13,047 bases of DNA from Candidatus Uhrbacteria bacterium (GTDB lineage: Bacteria > Patescibacteriota > Patescibacteriia > JACQRZ01): contig JACQRZ010000003.1 of assembly GCA_016206235.1 (NCBI GenBank), positions 1 to 13,047 of the forward strand, written 5' to 3'. A program made the position numbers and the translations under genes. Below the pieces are notes generated by a model. It had not been told where the DNA came from. It did not search any database and saw nothing but the letters and a program-made list of their open reading frames with translations. Below, in pieces: positions 1-12,000 of the stretch. Positions within the stretch are counted from its first letter, which is position 1; each line of letters begins with the position of its first letter.

Positions 1-2
1 AC

Positions 3-3000
3 GCATTTTCAGTGATTTCAGGCCAAAGCCAAGCCGTTGCTCAACTAGGGGAGGAGGAGAGAGGAAAAAGAGGAGAGGAAAAAGATGTTAAAAACACGAC
101 AACAGGAGTTGCGGGAGGAAAAATCGCAACGCCTGGCTGGTTAACAAAAGATTACACAGGCGCGCAAGTTCAGCAAGCAATACAGAATGACTCGCAAGGA
201 AATTTTACAGGCCATTTATTGGCTGATGCTGTAGTTACCGCCGCTCAAGCATTAGGAACAGTTGTTTTTGACGCAATGAGATCAGGATTAATGAATGACT
301 GGTGTAATTATGTTTGGAATAGAGATAATCCGGCTTGTAACGATACTGGAAACAAGGCTATTCAAGACGCTTTGGCAAAAGTTAAAGATGCGGCAGATAA
401 AGCATCAGGAACAGGAAGTCTTTCGCAATCTTCTCCTAATCAGGCGTCTGTTCTCTTTAACCCAAATGCCAGCCCAACTTTTGGCGGACAGAAGGCGGTT
501 GAAGCAAAACTCGCTGTTTTCGATAAAGTCGACTTTCGCGGTGGCGGGAATGTGGATATTCTTGCACAATTACAGATAGATGATAAAACAATTTGCGATA
601 CAACTAACTGGACGAGTGGCAATCCTGTAGGCGAACCAAACGCTTGCACTATCAGCAGGTCGTTTGGACTAGCGATTCAACGAGGGCTTACCGTTCGTGA
701 AGCAATGAACCAATATTCAACAAGCAATAAGACTGTTGGATTAAAGCCTGACGGCATATTTGGGTTTGATATCAAAAATCGCAGCGTTACAGGCGAGCCT
801 AATCAACTCCTTGATACTTATAGAGAAAATTTTTCTTATCGCTCGCTTGTTATTTTAAGAAAATACCGCGTACTACCCGTAAGCTGGGAGTTGGCCGCGC
901 TCTATATTCGAGAAAATGCAGGTGCTGCGCCTTGCGGTTCGCAAAATGATGGTAATTGCACGCTCGACTATCTCGTCCGTCAATTTAATGAACCAACAAG
1001 TTCTTTTTATCGGATGATTGATCCAAATTGGGTCTTGAAACTGCCTCCAACCAAATGTGCGCTTACCAGTTATGGAGATGTTGTTCCTGAGACAAAAAAC
1101 TGCACTGATCAAAAATATAAAACCAAAGATGAATGTGAATTGTTCTGGAATACAAGCCATTCTCGGTGCGTTAATGGTAAAGGTGTTGTGGTTGCAGAAG
1201 GCAGCTCAGAATTTGAAAATTTTAAAAATATACCCGGTAGTAACTATCAATCACAATGTGAGCAGGCGAGTCAATCTCGTAAGTGGATCGTCTCCCGTAA
1301 ACCAGATCAGTGTGTTGATGAGCAGACGTGCTTGCGAACCGATGCCCAAGGCCAGTGTATTGATGAAAACTACGGCTACTGTATTGAAGAGCGAAAAGAA
1401 TGGATTTTCCAAGGCGATACCTGTCCTGGTCCAAACGACGATAAGGGGCGCAAAATATACGACAGCTGCGATGGCTTCCGCAACACGCTGACCGGCCGCT
1501 CAATCAATGTTTTAGGAAGTTCAATCAATACTGACCAATGCAACGAGAGTAACGCGGGCTGTGCATCGTACAGCAAGACCCCGCTTTTTGGGAAAAAACG
1601 TAAAATAAGCACAAACGGTTATCAGACACATTTTAGTGACTGGAGTGAAAACAATACCGTATATTTGGCATCATCGGCACAAGCTCAACGATGCGAGGCC
1701 GATGCCGAAGGGTGTACTGCCCTTGAACTCAACGGTTCACGAGTATCGCGACGCGTCGCGCCAGACTTGTTTGAGTGTCGACCAGAGGATAGTGACATGG
1801 ATGGAACGACGCTCACGAAGGCATGGTATCAAAAAGAACAGTGCCAAAACTTTACAACATACTGCAAACAAGAGTACAAAGGGTGTGAACTCTACCAACC
1901 GTTAAGCGCCGGGCCTGGAAGCTCTGGAGTGGCAGTTGCAGGCTACCAAAGTTGCCCAGCTTCGTGTGTGGGCCTTGATTCATTTATCCGAAAAACAGCG
2001 CAGTTTAGATCAGCAGGTGAAATAGTCGCCTTTGTTCCGACTGTGAACGCGAATAATCCTCTCAAATCCTGCCCTGTTGACCAAGTGGGTTGCAGTGAAT
2101 ACACAAACATCGATACGAACACTGCAACCGCAACACGCGGCGCTGAACAGAAAGAGTACTACTCAAGGCTTCAGTACTGCGAAGTGGCGCCAAAAGAAAT
2201 CCCCAAAGAACATATTTTCGTGAGTATTACGCAATCGGCAAGCGGCGGCTACGAAACCAAAAAATATGCGCTCAAACGTGATACCGACGGTTCGCCGTTG
2301 TGTGCCCAGAATGAAGACGTGGCAAGCTGCATATGCGACAAAACCATTTTCCAAGCGCAAGGCATCAACGCATTTACCTCTGGCACTGAGTGTCGGGAAT
2401 TTATTAACTCTGCAGGCGCAGTATTTTACCGCCGAGCCGACAAGCTCGTGCATTTAACGGAAGACTGCCACCAGTATCGCCGATCGGTTTTTGGAAGCGA
2501 ACCTTCCGGCACTGCTGGTCCGTTTTGGGGCAGCCCGACGCTCTCTAAGCAGTGCCAAAAGCAGTATGTTGGATGCCGTGAGTTTGCTGCTTCGTCCGCA
2601 GGAAACATACGAGCGGCGCTTATGACAAAGTTTGAAGACGGCACTACGGAAGGCTGGACATCGCAGACCGACAGTGTGTTTACCGGCCTTTCAAAGCAGA
2701 ATCAGTATTTTGGAAAATCATCTCTGCAGGTATTTTACAGAGCAACTGTTGCTACTCCGACTGTGAGTGCAAATCCAGCAGGCACAACGTTTACATATCC
2801 AAACGTACCGAACATTACGCTTGCAACAGCGACCACAGGCGCAGCGATTTTCTATACGCTCGACGGCACCGATCCATGGATTAAAGATGACGCGAATAAC
2901 AAAAACGAAAAAGGCGCCACCGCGATGCAATATACAGCTCCAATTCAATTGCCAAACAACAAGTCATCGATCACCCTCAAAGCCATCGGCGTCATGCTTG

Positions 3001-6000
3001 ATAGTAGCGGCAATCCAGCAACAGGTTGGGATAACAGTCAAGTTGTTTCGGAAATCTACACGCTTGCAAAGCCTGCTGTTACCTTTTCATCCGATAAAGC
3101 TTCTTTTACCTCAGGAACTGCAACGCTTACCTATTCGGCAAGCGGCGCTCAAAGTCTGAAACTCAAGCGAACGGTTGAAGGCGTAACTGTTGATGATACG
3201 GATTTTACTACGGAGCTAGCTCAAGGTGCTGTTTCAACCAAGACCGTAACCAAACCGCTTCCCCCAAATACAATCATGTATACGCTTGTGGCAACAAATT
3301 CGGCAGGAGAGACCTCTCAATCCGTTACATTGACATATGTTCCGCCTCCAACAATCACGAGCTTTACCGTTAACAACAACGTTGCCGCCTCTGTGAAAGT
3401 AACAAAAAATACGAACTTTACGCTGCAGTGGAATGTTTCCGGATGGGATGTTTTGTGTTTGGACACGTGTGCTGATCTTTCGGATCCAGAGAAAAATCTC
3501 TCAGCATATACGACGATGGCTGGTACTGGAGAAAAAAATAATATAAAAGTGAACACAAAAACCACTTTTAAGCTCATTGCAAAAAATACGCTTGGCGCTC
3601 AAACTGTCCGTGAAGTTGAGGTTGATGTTATTGAGCCGCCAGAAATTTCCAGTTTTACGGTAAAACCATCAACGAGCGGCAGTGCAGGCGGATCAGCCGC
3701 AATTACGCAAAACGAGTCCGTTGAATTTGCTTTTGCTGTAAAAAATGAGGATCTGTTATCAATGGACCAAGGGATTGGTTCAGTAAAAGGTCTTCCGACA
3801 AAAACAGTTACGCTATCTGCCACTGGTACATTGGATTATACGCTGACTGCAACAAATGCACTCGGCGACACGGATTCCAAAACCGTTACGGTTACTGTCT
3901 TAGGTAGGCCAGCGATCAGCAGCTTTTCGTTTGACGCTCTAAATATTATCTCAGATGAAACTGTCCGGGCCAGCTGGTCGGCAACATATGCAAGTTCGCT
4001 CGAATTAAAGCAAGGCTCAACATCGGTAGCAACAGAAGCCATCACCGCAAGTCCGTACCAGAGCTCAAAGATAATAACCGCGCCACCAACCAAAGCGAAA
4101 GAGTCAAAGGTCTATACACTCGAAGTGAAAAATGACGCTGGAGCTTCTGCCAACAGGTCGGCAACACTCAATGTGTATCCGAGATTTCCTCTAAATACGG
4201 ACGCAAGCGAATGTTATCGCGGCGTAACTCTATATAAAAATACGGTACCGTATTCTGCTGTCGGCACGAATGTATGGATACGCAAGCCAAACGGCGAGCC
4301 GGAGGGCGCGTCATCGGTGAGCGCCGCAAAAGCAAAAGTAGACGCGCTTATTACGGGCGGAGCAGTGTTTGAATTCGGCTCATGCCCTTCGCAGACACTT
4401 GGCGATCTCAAGATCTGTACTTCTGGCAGCCCAGTGAATACTGGCGGAACAATAACCTGTTCTGGAGGCGCGACACTTGTGTGTCCCGGGAAGATAACCA
4501 AACTGATTGGGAGTGATATCAAATGCGTGGACGGATCAGGCAACCACACAAATCCTCCCTTTTGCGCAGCAACGCCGTCGCTTGTTGGTGACTATATCGA
4601 GTGTTCGCTCTCAAGTTTGGTTAAACCAGATGACGAACCGGATAATTTTGACTTTATCGATTCAACAGACAAGACACTACAACCAAGTACTGTTTCGGCA
4701 AAAGTCACCACGGAGTCCAACGAGGTTGTTATTACCGGCATCAATGTGGAAACGCCCTTTAAAGTTGGGGGTGATGGCGATGCGCGCGTGAAAGTACAAA
4801 ATGTATGGAGCTCATGGAAAAAAACAGGAACCGTGCGCGCCGGCCAAATTGTTCAGGTGCGAGCAGAATCTCCCACAGCCTATGATTCGATTGGAGTAGT
4901 CTGGCTTGATATCGGTACATTCCCGTATAATGCGGCAGGTGATTTTGCTATGCGTACGCGTGTTGCGCCGCCAAAGATCACTCGATTTAGCGTTGCTCCG
5001 TATGAAGGCGTCATGACAAAATCAAAGATCAATTGGGGCGGCAGCGTTACCTTTACATGGGATATCCAAGGTGAGGTTTCTTCTCTTTCGATCGATAATG
5101 GCGTTCCAGCTATAACAGGAAAGACAGGCACCGTATCATTTACGCCACCAAATCATGGCACATTTACCTATACGCTTACAGCCAAAAATACTCTAAATGA
5201 AGAAGACAAAAAAGAAGTTATTGTGGATGTTATTCCCGACACCGATCCTGATCCGTTCGGTTTTACCCCCAATAATTATACGCGTCTCGCGCCAAGTACC
5301 ACTAAAGAAACAAACCAGATCCAAATTCTCGGCACTAACGCTCCTGCGCCAGTAAGTATTACCAATGGTAAATATAGGACTGGAAACGGCAGCACTTGGA
5401 GCACTTGGACAACGGCATCTGGCACTATAGCTCCAGCTCACTGGATACAGGTGCAGGCAGTTGCGCCAAATACGTATGGCGCCACAACAAGCGCAAAACT
5501 TATTATCGGATCAGCGAATCGCGAAGCAACCTTTTCTCTTTCAACCCCTCCTCTTACAACCTATAACATATGTGCTGGCGGAATAGCGCCTACGAGCTCT
5601 GCGTATAGTAGTAGTCTCAGTAAACTCGAATGTCCATTTGAAAAAAATCTTATTTGCGCGAATGCAGCGCAATTAATAACAAATGCATCCAATGATGTTG
5701 GGTGTTACACTTCTGGCACTCTAACAGCTCCATTGCCATGCGATAGTAATTTCGAGATGAAAAAGATTAATGGAACGCAGATCAAATGTGTAGCAAAAGT
5801 GCAGAATACCTTGATGCCCGATCATTTTGAATTCGTACATAACATAGGCCTCGCGCCGAGTTCGTCTGCAACCATTGAATCAAATGAAATAACGGTTGCA
5901 GGACTTACAAACGATAAAGATGCTCACGTATGGATCAATATGCAACCTGATCCTTCGCTGTCACCAGCACCAGGAGCAGCATATCAAAATATCTATATAG

Positions 6001-9000
6001 CTTACGGAGTTGCTTCAAGTTGGAATGGGCCATGGTATCAGAGCGATCCAAGCAACGCGCTTGCATTTACGCCTTTAAGTGGACTAGGATTCTCCAATGG
6101 TGAAAAAATTAAACTTCAAATGCAAGCGCCTACAGCGCCGTGCCAAACCTATAAGATGGCGCTGACCGTTGGCGGGCTCACTCGAACATGGACAGTTTCG
6201 AGCAAATGCACAATCCCATCGCTAAGCGCAGGAAATATTGGAGGTATCGCAGATCCCGGCTTAGATACAAGCGATTACAATATTCCCATCGGTAACGCGA
6301 ATACTGGCAGAACACAGCAAACGGTAAACGTGACAAATCTTTCAGGTCTCATAACTATTTCAGGACTTTCGTCTCCTGCCATTGTACATCCGTACTCGTT
6401 ATTTTGGGCAGGGAATCAAATGAGGCAATATACCATTGCTTCTTCTGGATCAAGTACGGTCGATCCATTCGGTAGCGCTACATATTTTGACAAGGGTTCT
6501 AGCACTGATGTTGACCATTTGGCAAATTTTATAGTTCAGATAATTCGCCAAGACGGCTCTAATAGAACCTTTAATTATGCAACGAACAATATACAGGCTA
6601 CCAACGGTGATAAGCTCGCAATATCTATGCAGACGCCGGAAGCTTGTCTTAGATTAGGAGAAGAAATGGCATCAATTGATTACTACGCCCTAGGAAAAAT
6701 CCGTGTTGGCACAAGAGATGGTGGCACAAGAGATATTGTTATCAAAGTCTTGTGCAATGGTTCTTCATTCAATCCCACGCTTGATTTAGGAATTCCAATG
6801 TCATTCAATCAATATATACGGCAGGCATGGATTACTACGAGACAATCGATAATAAAACTTTTTTCCTCTATCACGCAACCGCGATGGCCAGGAGCCGATG
6901 TGTTTGCTCAAGGCACTTCACCTTCACCAAACAATGCAACTGTTACCAACTCGAACATAGTCCTCTCATCAGGGTTTGCCTATACGCTCTCAACCGATGT
7001 GTATGTGCCAGTTGGAGCGAAGGTTACCGCGTATCTGCAAGGTATGGCGCCAGATAAGGACGGATCGACCGTACGCGCAGCCAAAGAAAATACTACCGGC
7101 GGAGTGGTGGTAAGCGCTGGACAATGGCAAAACATCAAGCTCTCGTTCGACAAACTCCAAGCAAGCGATATTCCGAAAGATGGAGGATACAAACTTGCAA
7201 TAACCGTACTCTACAACAGTGGCACGATGGAAGGCAATCCATTTTACCTCGACAATATCGTGCTGCGCGAAACTCAAGGCTCGATCTATGCGATCGATAA
7301 CTCGTGGGCAAATCCGCGTAGCTTAGGGTGCAGTCTTGGCGATGTGAGCCAAAATGATCGCCCGCAATCAGATGTCGGCTGTCAAGCGTATTCCAACCGG
7401 TTGAACCAAGCAGTGTACTTTTCCCGTGCAACCACCTTGTGCCCCGTTGAGATGGTTGGCTGCAATGAGTTCCAAAAACATGTCTCGCAAGACACCTTTG
7501 AACCCCCAGCACAAAACGGCAAGCCATATATCAGCTGGTGGAACAACACGACAAGCAATAATACATTTGACACAGAATCGCGCGGCGACGGCTTGGGCGC
7601 TGCAATTGTTGTAAAGGCGAACAATGAAATAACAAAAGCATTCACATTGCGCAATGGAAACATAAAAGATGCGACAGGCAATACCATTTTGCCCTATTCA
7701 TTGAAATTCGATGTGAAAGGCACGGCAGCAACAGGACAAACAATTTCTATTCTTACAGACAATGGCATCGCATTTACCGGAGGGAGTCTTTCAGATGGAT
7801 GGCAGACAAAAATATTGCAAGCTCAAGCTACGGGTACTGTTGATCAAAGCAAGAAAACGGTTATTTCAATCAGCTCAACAGCCGATTTTTCAATCGACAA
7901 CATTACCCTACTGGAAACAACCTATCTTATCGACGACCGCGCGTTTGAGTGCGCGCAGTCAGACGAAAAATGTACTGCCTATGGCGTGCAAAAACGTACT
8001 TCCAGTGGAGCCCAAGCTCTTACGACAAAGAAAAAAAGCAACATGGTTTGTGCCGCTACAGGCAACGGATGCACGAAAGACTCGGATTGCGCTATTAATG
8101 ACACGTGCGTTCCCGCAGAAGAACATACGAAGCAATGGAGTGTGGCGTATTTCAAGATGACCCCCGATGACATCGAGCAGGGCGCGCACATGATCGGAGC
8201 GTTTGAGGGTTCGTCGTCGATCAAAGAAAAAGAATTGACTGGCCCGCGATCGCTTGGCATGTGCGTGCAAAAGGATCTTGGATGCGCGAGTTACGAAACA
8301 TCGAGCGGCGCCAAGTACTTCAAAAATCCAGGAAAGAGCCTGTGTTACTGGAACACTGACGACGGCAAAGCACTCGACAGCGCCAGCGGCGCAACGGCCG
8401 GCGGCAGCTGGAAGATGAAGCGATGCAAGCTCAAAGAAGATGGAAAACATTCGGCTCTTGCCTGTGAGAGCAATGACGATTGTGTAGGTTTGGATTCGGA
8501 TAACAAAGAAGTATTGCCAGAGTGTTTGGAAAATATTACCTGTCCAGACAACGTGATTCAATCAGATCGCAATAATATTACAAACAGCCTCTATCTCCGC
8601 CAGTGCGAACCAGCCGCTCGCGGATGCCGCAAGGTTATTGATCCCGAGTGCGTGAACACCGATCCGGCTCATCCTACACAGGGAGAATTGCGCACTGACT
8701 ATGGCCGCAGTACGCACAATATCTCGTGCACCCGCGAATACTTCTTGCTTGCAAATGTCGTCAAAGACGCGGAAAAATGCACGAGCACGGTGAATACCGA
8801 AAGCGGGTGTATGCTCTTCTATGACCCAACGAAAGACAAGGGAGAAGTGAAGTATAATTCAGCAGGATATTATGCGGATGTTAATACAAGAAATGGCAAC
8901 GGCGTATCGCTCAACGACTCAAGCCCCATTAACACATCATCTCCAGATGCAAATGTGTTGTATAAAGTACGGCTCGACAGGCAATGCAGAACGGCGCTTG

Positions 9001-12000
9001 GTTGCGGTAGTTATACAGAAGAAATCGGAACAGATGGTAAAAAGCACGTTATTTGTAATGACCGCAAACCGTGCATATTGGACAGCAAGGGCAAATGCAC
9101 CGACGGCGGTATTGTTGATCTCGCCGGCGTTCCAAAATACGCTAGAATTATCGACGGCGCTGCAGATAAAGAAAAAGCTCAAAATTTATTGACGCTGTCT
9201 GGCATGGCACGCCCCGACTATAAGTTTCCGAATGTTCCCCCAGGAGGTGTTGCGCAAACCACAGGCGGGCATGACTCAACGTTTGATTGGTTTACGACTA
9301 ACGTTGGATTTTGCAGCAATGCTTGGAGCATACGTTGCCAACATACTAGCGAGTGTGTAAATGTAGCAGATGATCCAACTACACAACCTCTAAGCAGTGG
9401 TACGTGTATATTCAATGAAGGGCGTTGTTTACCTGGCGGGCAGGCCTGCCAACTCGATAGTTACTGCGCAAAAGAGAATCCTGCAGCTAATCCTCAAAGC
9501 GTATGCTACCGCGTTGACGGTAATATACTTGCGACAGGAACATGCGCAGATAAAGTCGGTGTATGTAGCGGTGGTGCGAAAAATGAGGAGTTGTGTAAGA
9601 ATGATGGCCAGTGTGCGGGAGCGGAATGTAAAGATTATAAGCCAATCGCATGTGCAACTGGTGGCGATTGTAGAATTCGTATTCAAGGCGTTGAAACCTC
9701 TCTAGGTGTATGTGGCGCTGAAAATATCGGCAAATCATGCAGATTCTTTGGCAAAGAAAATGTGCCAGAGCCTACTGCTGTCCAATGCGCAAATCAAGAT
9801 AACTGGCTTACAAAAAATGCAAGCGGCGCTGGATACTGTCTTGATCCGTATCCAAACGGAGCTCCAGCTAGCGGCCACCCAGCTGTTACCAACGGCCGCT
9901 GCCTCAATTGGTTTTCGGCCGATCACATGCTTAAATCAACGCTTAGCATTTCAGGCTCCGGAAGCAATGAGTATCGTGCGTATCAGGGAACTATCCCCGT
10001 AAGTTATTGTATTGGAAAAGGAACTTATAATCTACGTGCTTTTAGCGGCGAGGATGGAGTTGCAACAGCAAAAACTTCATCATACTCAGGAAATCCAAAT
10101 GATCGATCGATATATGTGGCATATCTTCCCCCGACAACGGACAGTAGTCCAACCGCTCGCTCGAATTCCACAAGACAAACAGAATCCCCAGCGTATAGTG
10201 CGTCTCGGTATGTTTGGAGCGGCGGTCAGCGACCTGCTCTCACAACAAGGAGAACCGCGAGAGTGTGTAGTGACGGTACAGGAGGGGATGATCCGGATAG
10301 GTCTTGGTGGAAGGTTACTCTACCAGATCCATTTTCTGATACGGGAAAATTTAATTTTGTTGAAGGGTTTAAAGATGGCGTAACGAGAAGTGACTGTAAG
10401 AGTAGTTGGGCTTGTATAGGAAGTTGCAGTGCACCAAGTTGTTCAGGAGAAACACTTTTTAATTGCAGAAATAGATATTTAAATCATGAAGGAGGTCCTA
10501 TGCAAGGAGTAGGGTTGATGATATTAAAACCTGGCAGCAATACTCTTTCTTCCAATGATCTTGAGCAGGCAATTGATACAAGGTCAATAAGTAATATTAA
10601 TTATGGCTTTTTTTATGTAAATAAAAGCGATAACGGATATTGGATGGAGGGATATGCAAATAGCACAGAAGATAATTTTGGCATAACAGTTCAAGGTAAC
10701 GGCCATAGTATGGAAAAGACTGAATATAGTGAGAACTGTAATGGTCGTCATATGATTTGGATTAAACCATGGATCTACGGAAATAAGATTAACGGTTGGT
10801 TAACGAGATTGTGCAATCCATCAAGTGGAGGACTTGCAGTAGGATTTGTTGGGGTTACAATAAATTTCAAAACGCCTGAATATGATCACCCAGGAATAAA
10901 TGAACAAAAGATTAAGCGTACGTGGTCGCCAGTATGGCAAAGCATGAATGCAGAATATTGTTCTGATATAGTTGAAGTTGATACAAATACTGCAAAGATA
11001 AGCTTGCTACAAGACAGTCGAGGCACTCCTCCATTGGCAATTCCATCAAATGGTGGCACATTATTAAAATTGCAAAATGGCGGAATTCCATGGAATGGAG
11101 GCACTACAAACAAGCCAATGTTCTATAGCTTTACAAGAACAACGAAAGAAAATGATGCTTCAACCTCAAGGGATCAAATCCCAATTTTAGATAAGCTTGC
11201 GGGAAGCGTTTCATCGTTGTCAGAAAATGTTGTATGGTCAAAAGGAATTATAAATGGAGATAATGCAGAAGATCATACATTAACAAATACTAAGCCAAAC
11301 AGTATTACTTCTCTTTTTGCGGCTTTTGGTAAGATTAAGAATTGGTGGCATTGGGACCCAAGTCCGAATGTTGTTACAAAGTCGGTCAAGGATACTACAA
11401 GAATCTACAATGAATCTGATAGAAATCGTATTGAGCACGCTCCAAATAGATCTTATACTTGGAAAGGGACAACAGATGAACAAGCTACGGCTTTTCAAGG
11501 TAGCTACGCGTTCAATCCAGAATTAATAGACGGCAAAACTTTTGATACCTGGTGGGGCGAGGCCAAAGCAGCAGTACAAAATGATCCTACTAAAAAGCCT
11601 GAGATTTACGGAGTAAGAGATTTAGAGCCAGGAGAGCCGGGATATGACAAGGATAAGTCGTGTGATCACTCGCAAATGGCTTCATGTAAGTTTGAATTCT
11701 CAAATCGGTTTTTCGCAAAATTTACTGGCTCGCAGCGTGTAGCAATTCGTTTTGCAAGTATTGCAAATCCTGATCAATGGCCATTGATATCCGTGAAAGT
11801 CAATTGGGATGTGGATAAACCTGGTTCTTCGTTTGACGACATCATTACGCCAAGCCAAGAAGGAGAGGGACGAGGCAATCACAGCGAGGATATTCCGTTA
11901 GGAGGCACGGGAAAGAAGGGCGTTATCCATCCATGGGTACATAAAACTTATGCCACAAGCGTAACCTCTCCCGGACGGCAAATTATGGATGGCAAAGCAA

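Larger units (their letters stand above)
4626..6765 (+). repeat. Four divergent PDxFxF-type modules
   Basis: Copies begin near 4626, 5238, 5812 and 6262. The first three open with PDNFDF, PDPFGF and PDHFEF, then LQPSTV, LAPSTT or LAPSSS, then ESNEVVITG, ETNQIQILG or ESNEITVAG. The first two continue with a 'WSSW/WSTW ... G.... .QVR/QVQA..P..Y' stretch and a final L.IG strand. This matches a beta-sandwich repeat common in bacterial secreted proteins (opening 'PDAFxFTD ... SNxIxVxGI ... VTVR'). The fourth copy is divergent (VNVTNLSGLITISGL). An Ig/PKD-like domain separates copies one and two. Confidence 0.6.
2748..6900 (+). other. Nested block of Ig/PKD-like and PDxFxF modules interrupting a beta-sandwich domain
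   Basis: About 1,380 codons of different character from both flanks. It holds one chitobiase-C-terminal-like domain, five Ig/PKD-like domains, four PDxFxF-type modules and two cysteine-containing linkers, and none of the CxxxxxGC motifs that mark both flanks. The flanks join conceptually into a complete carbohydrate-binding-like domain. The frame is kept throughout. Edges are approximate: the 5' edge lies between 2740 and 2757 and the 3' edge between about 6880 and 6965. No terminal repeats or recombinase genes were seen at the edges. Confidence 0.6.

Noticed and set aside
85..144. ATG at 85 with a strong upstream SD-like purine tract, reading MLKTRQQELREEKSQRLAG
   Set aside because: It is out of frame with the giant gene and stops after 19 codons. 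The SD match comes from the purine tandem repeat rather than from a placed signal.
5391..5408. Exact 9-base tandem AGCACTTGG twice
   Set aside because: It simply encodes STWSTW in a Ser/Thr-rich strand; too short to treat as a meaningful repeat.
7959..8561. 200-residue open frame on the - strand
   Set aside because: It lies entirely antisense to the giant gene, has no ribosome binding site or recognisable domain, and its composition is that of a shadow frame.
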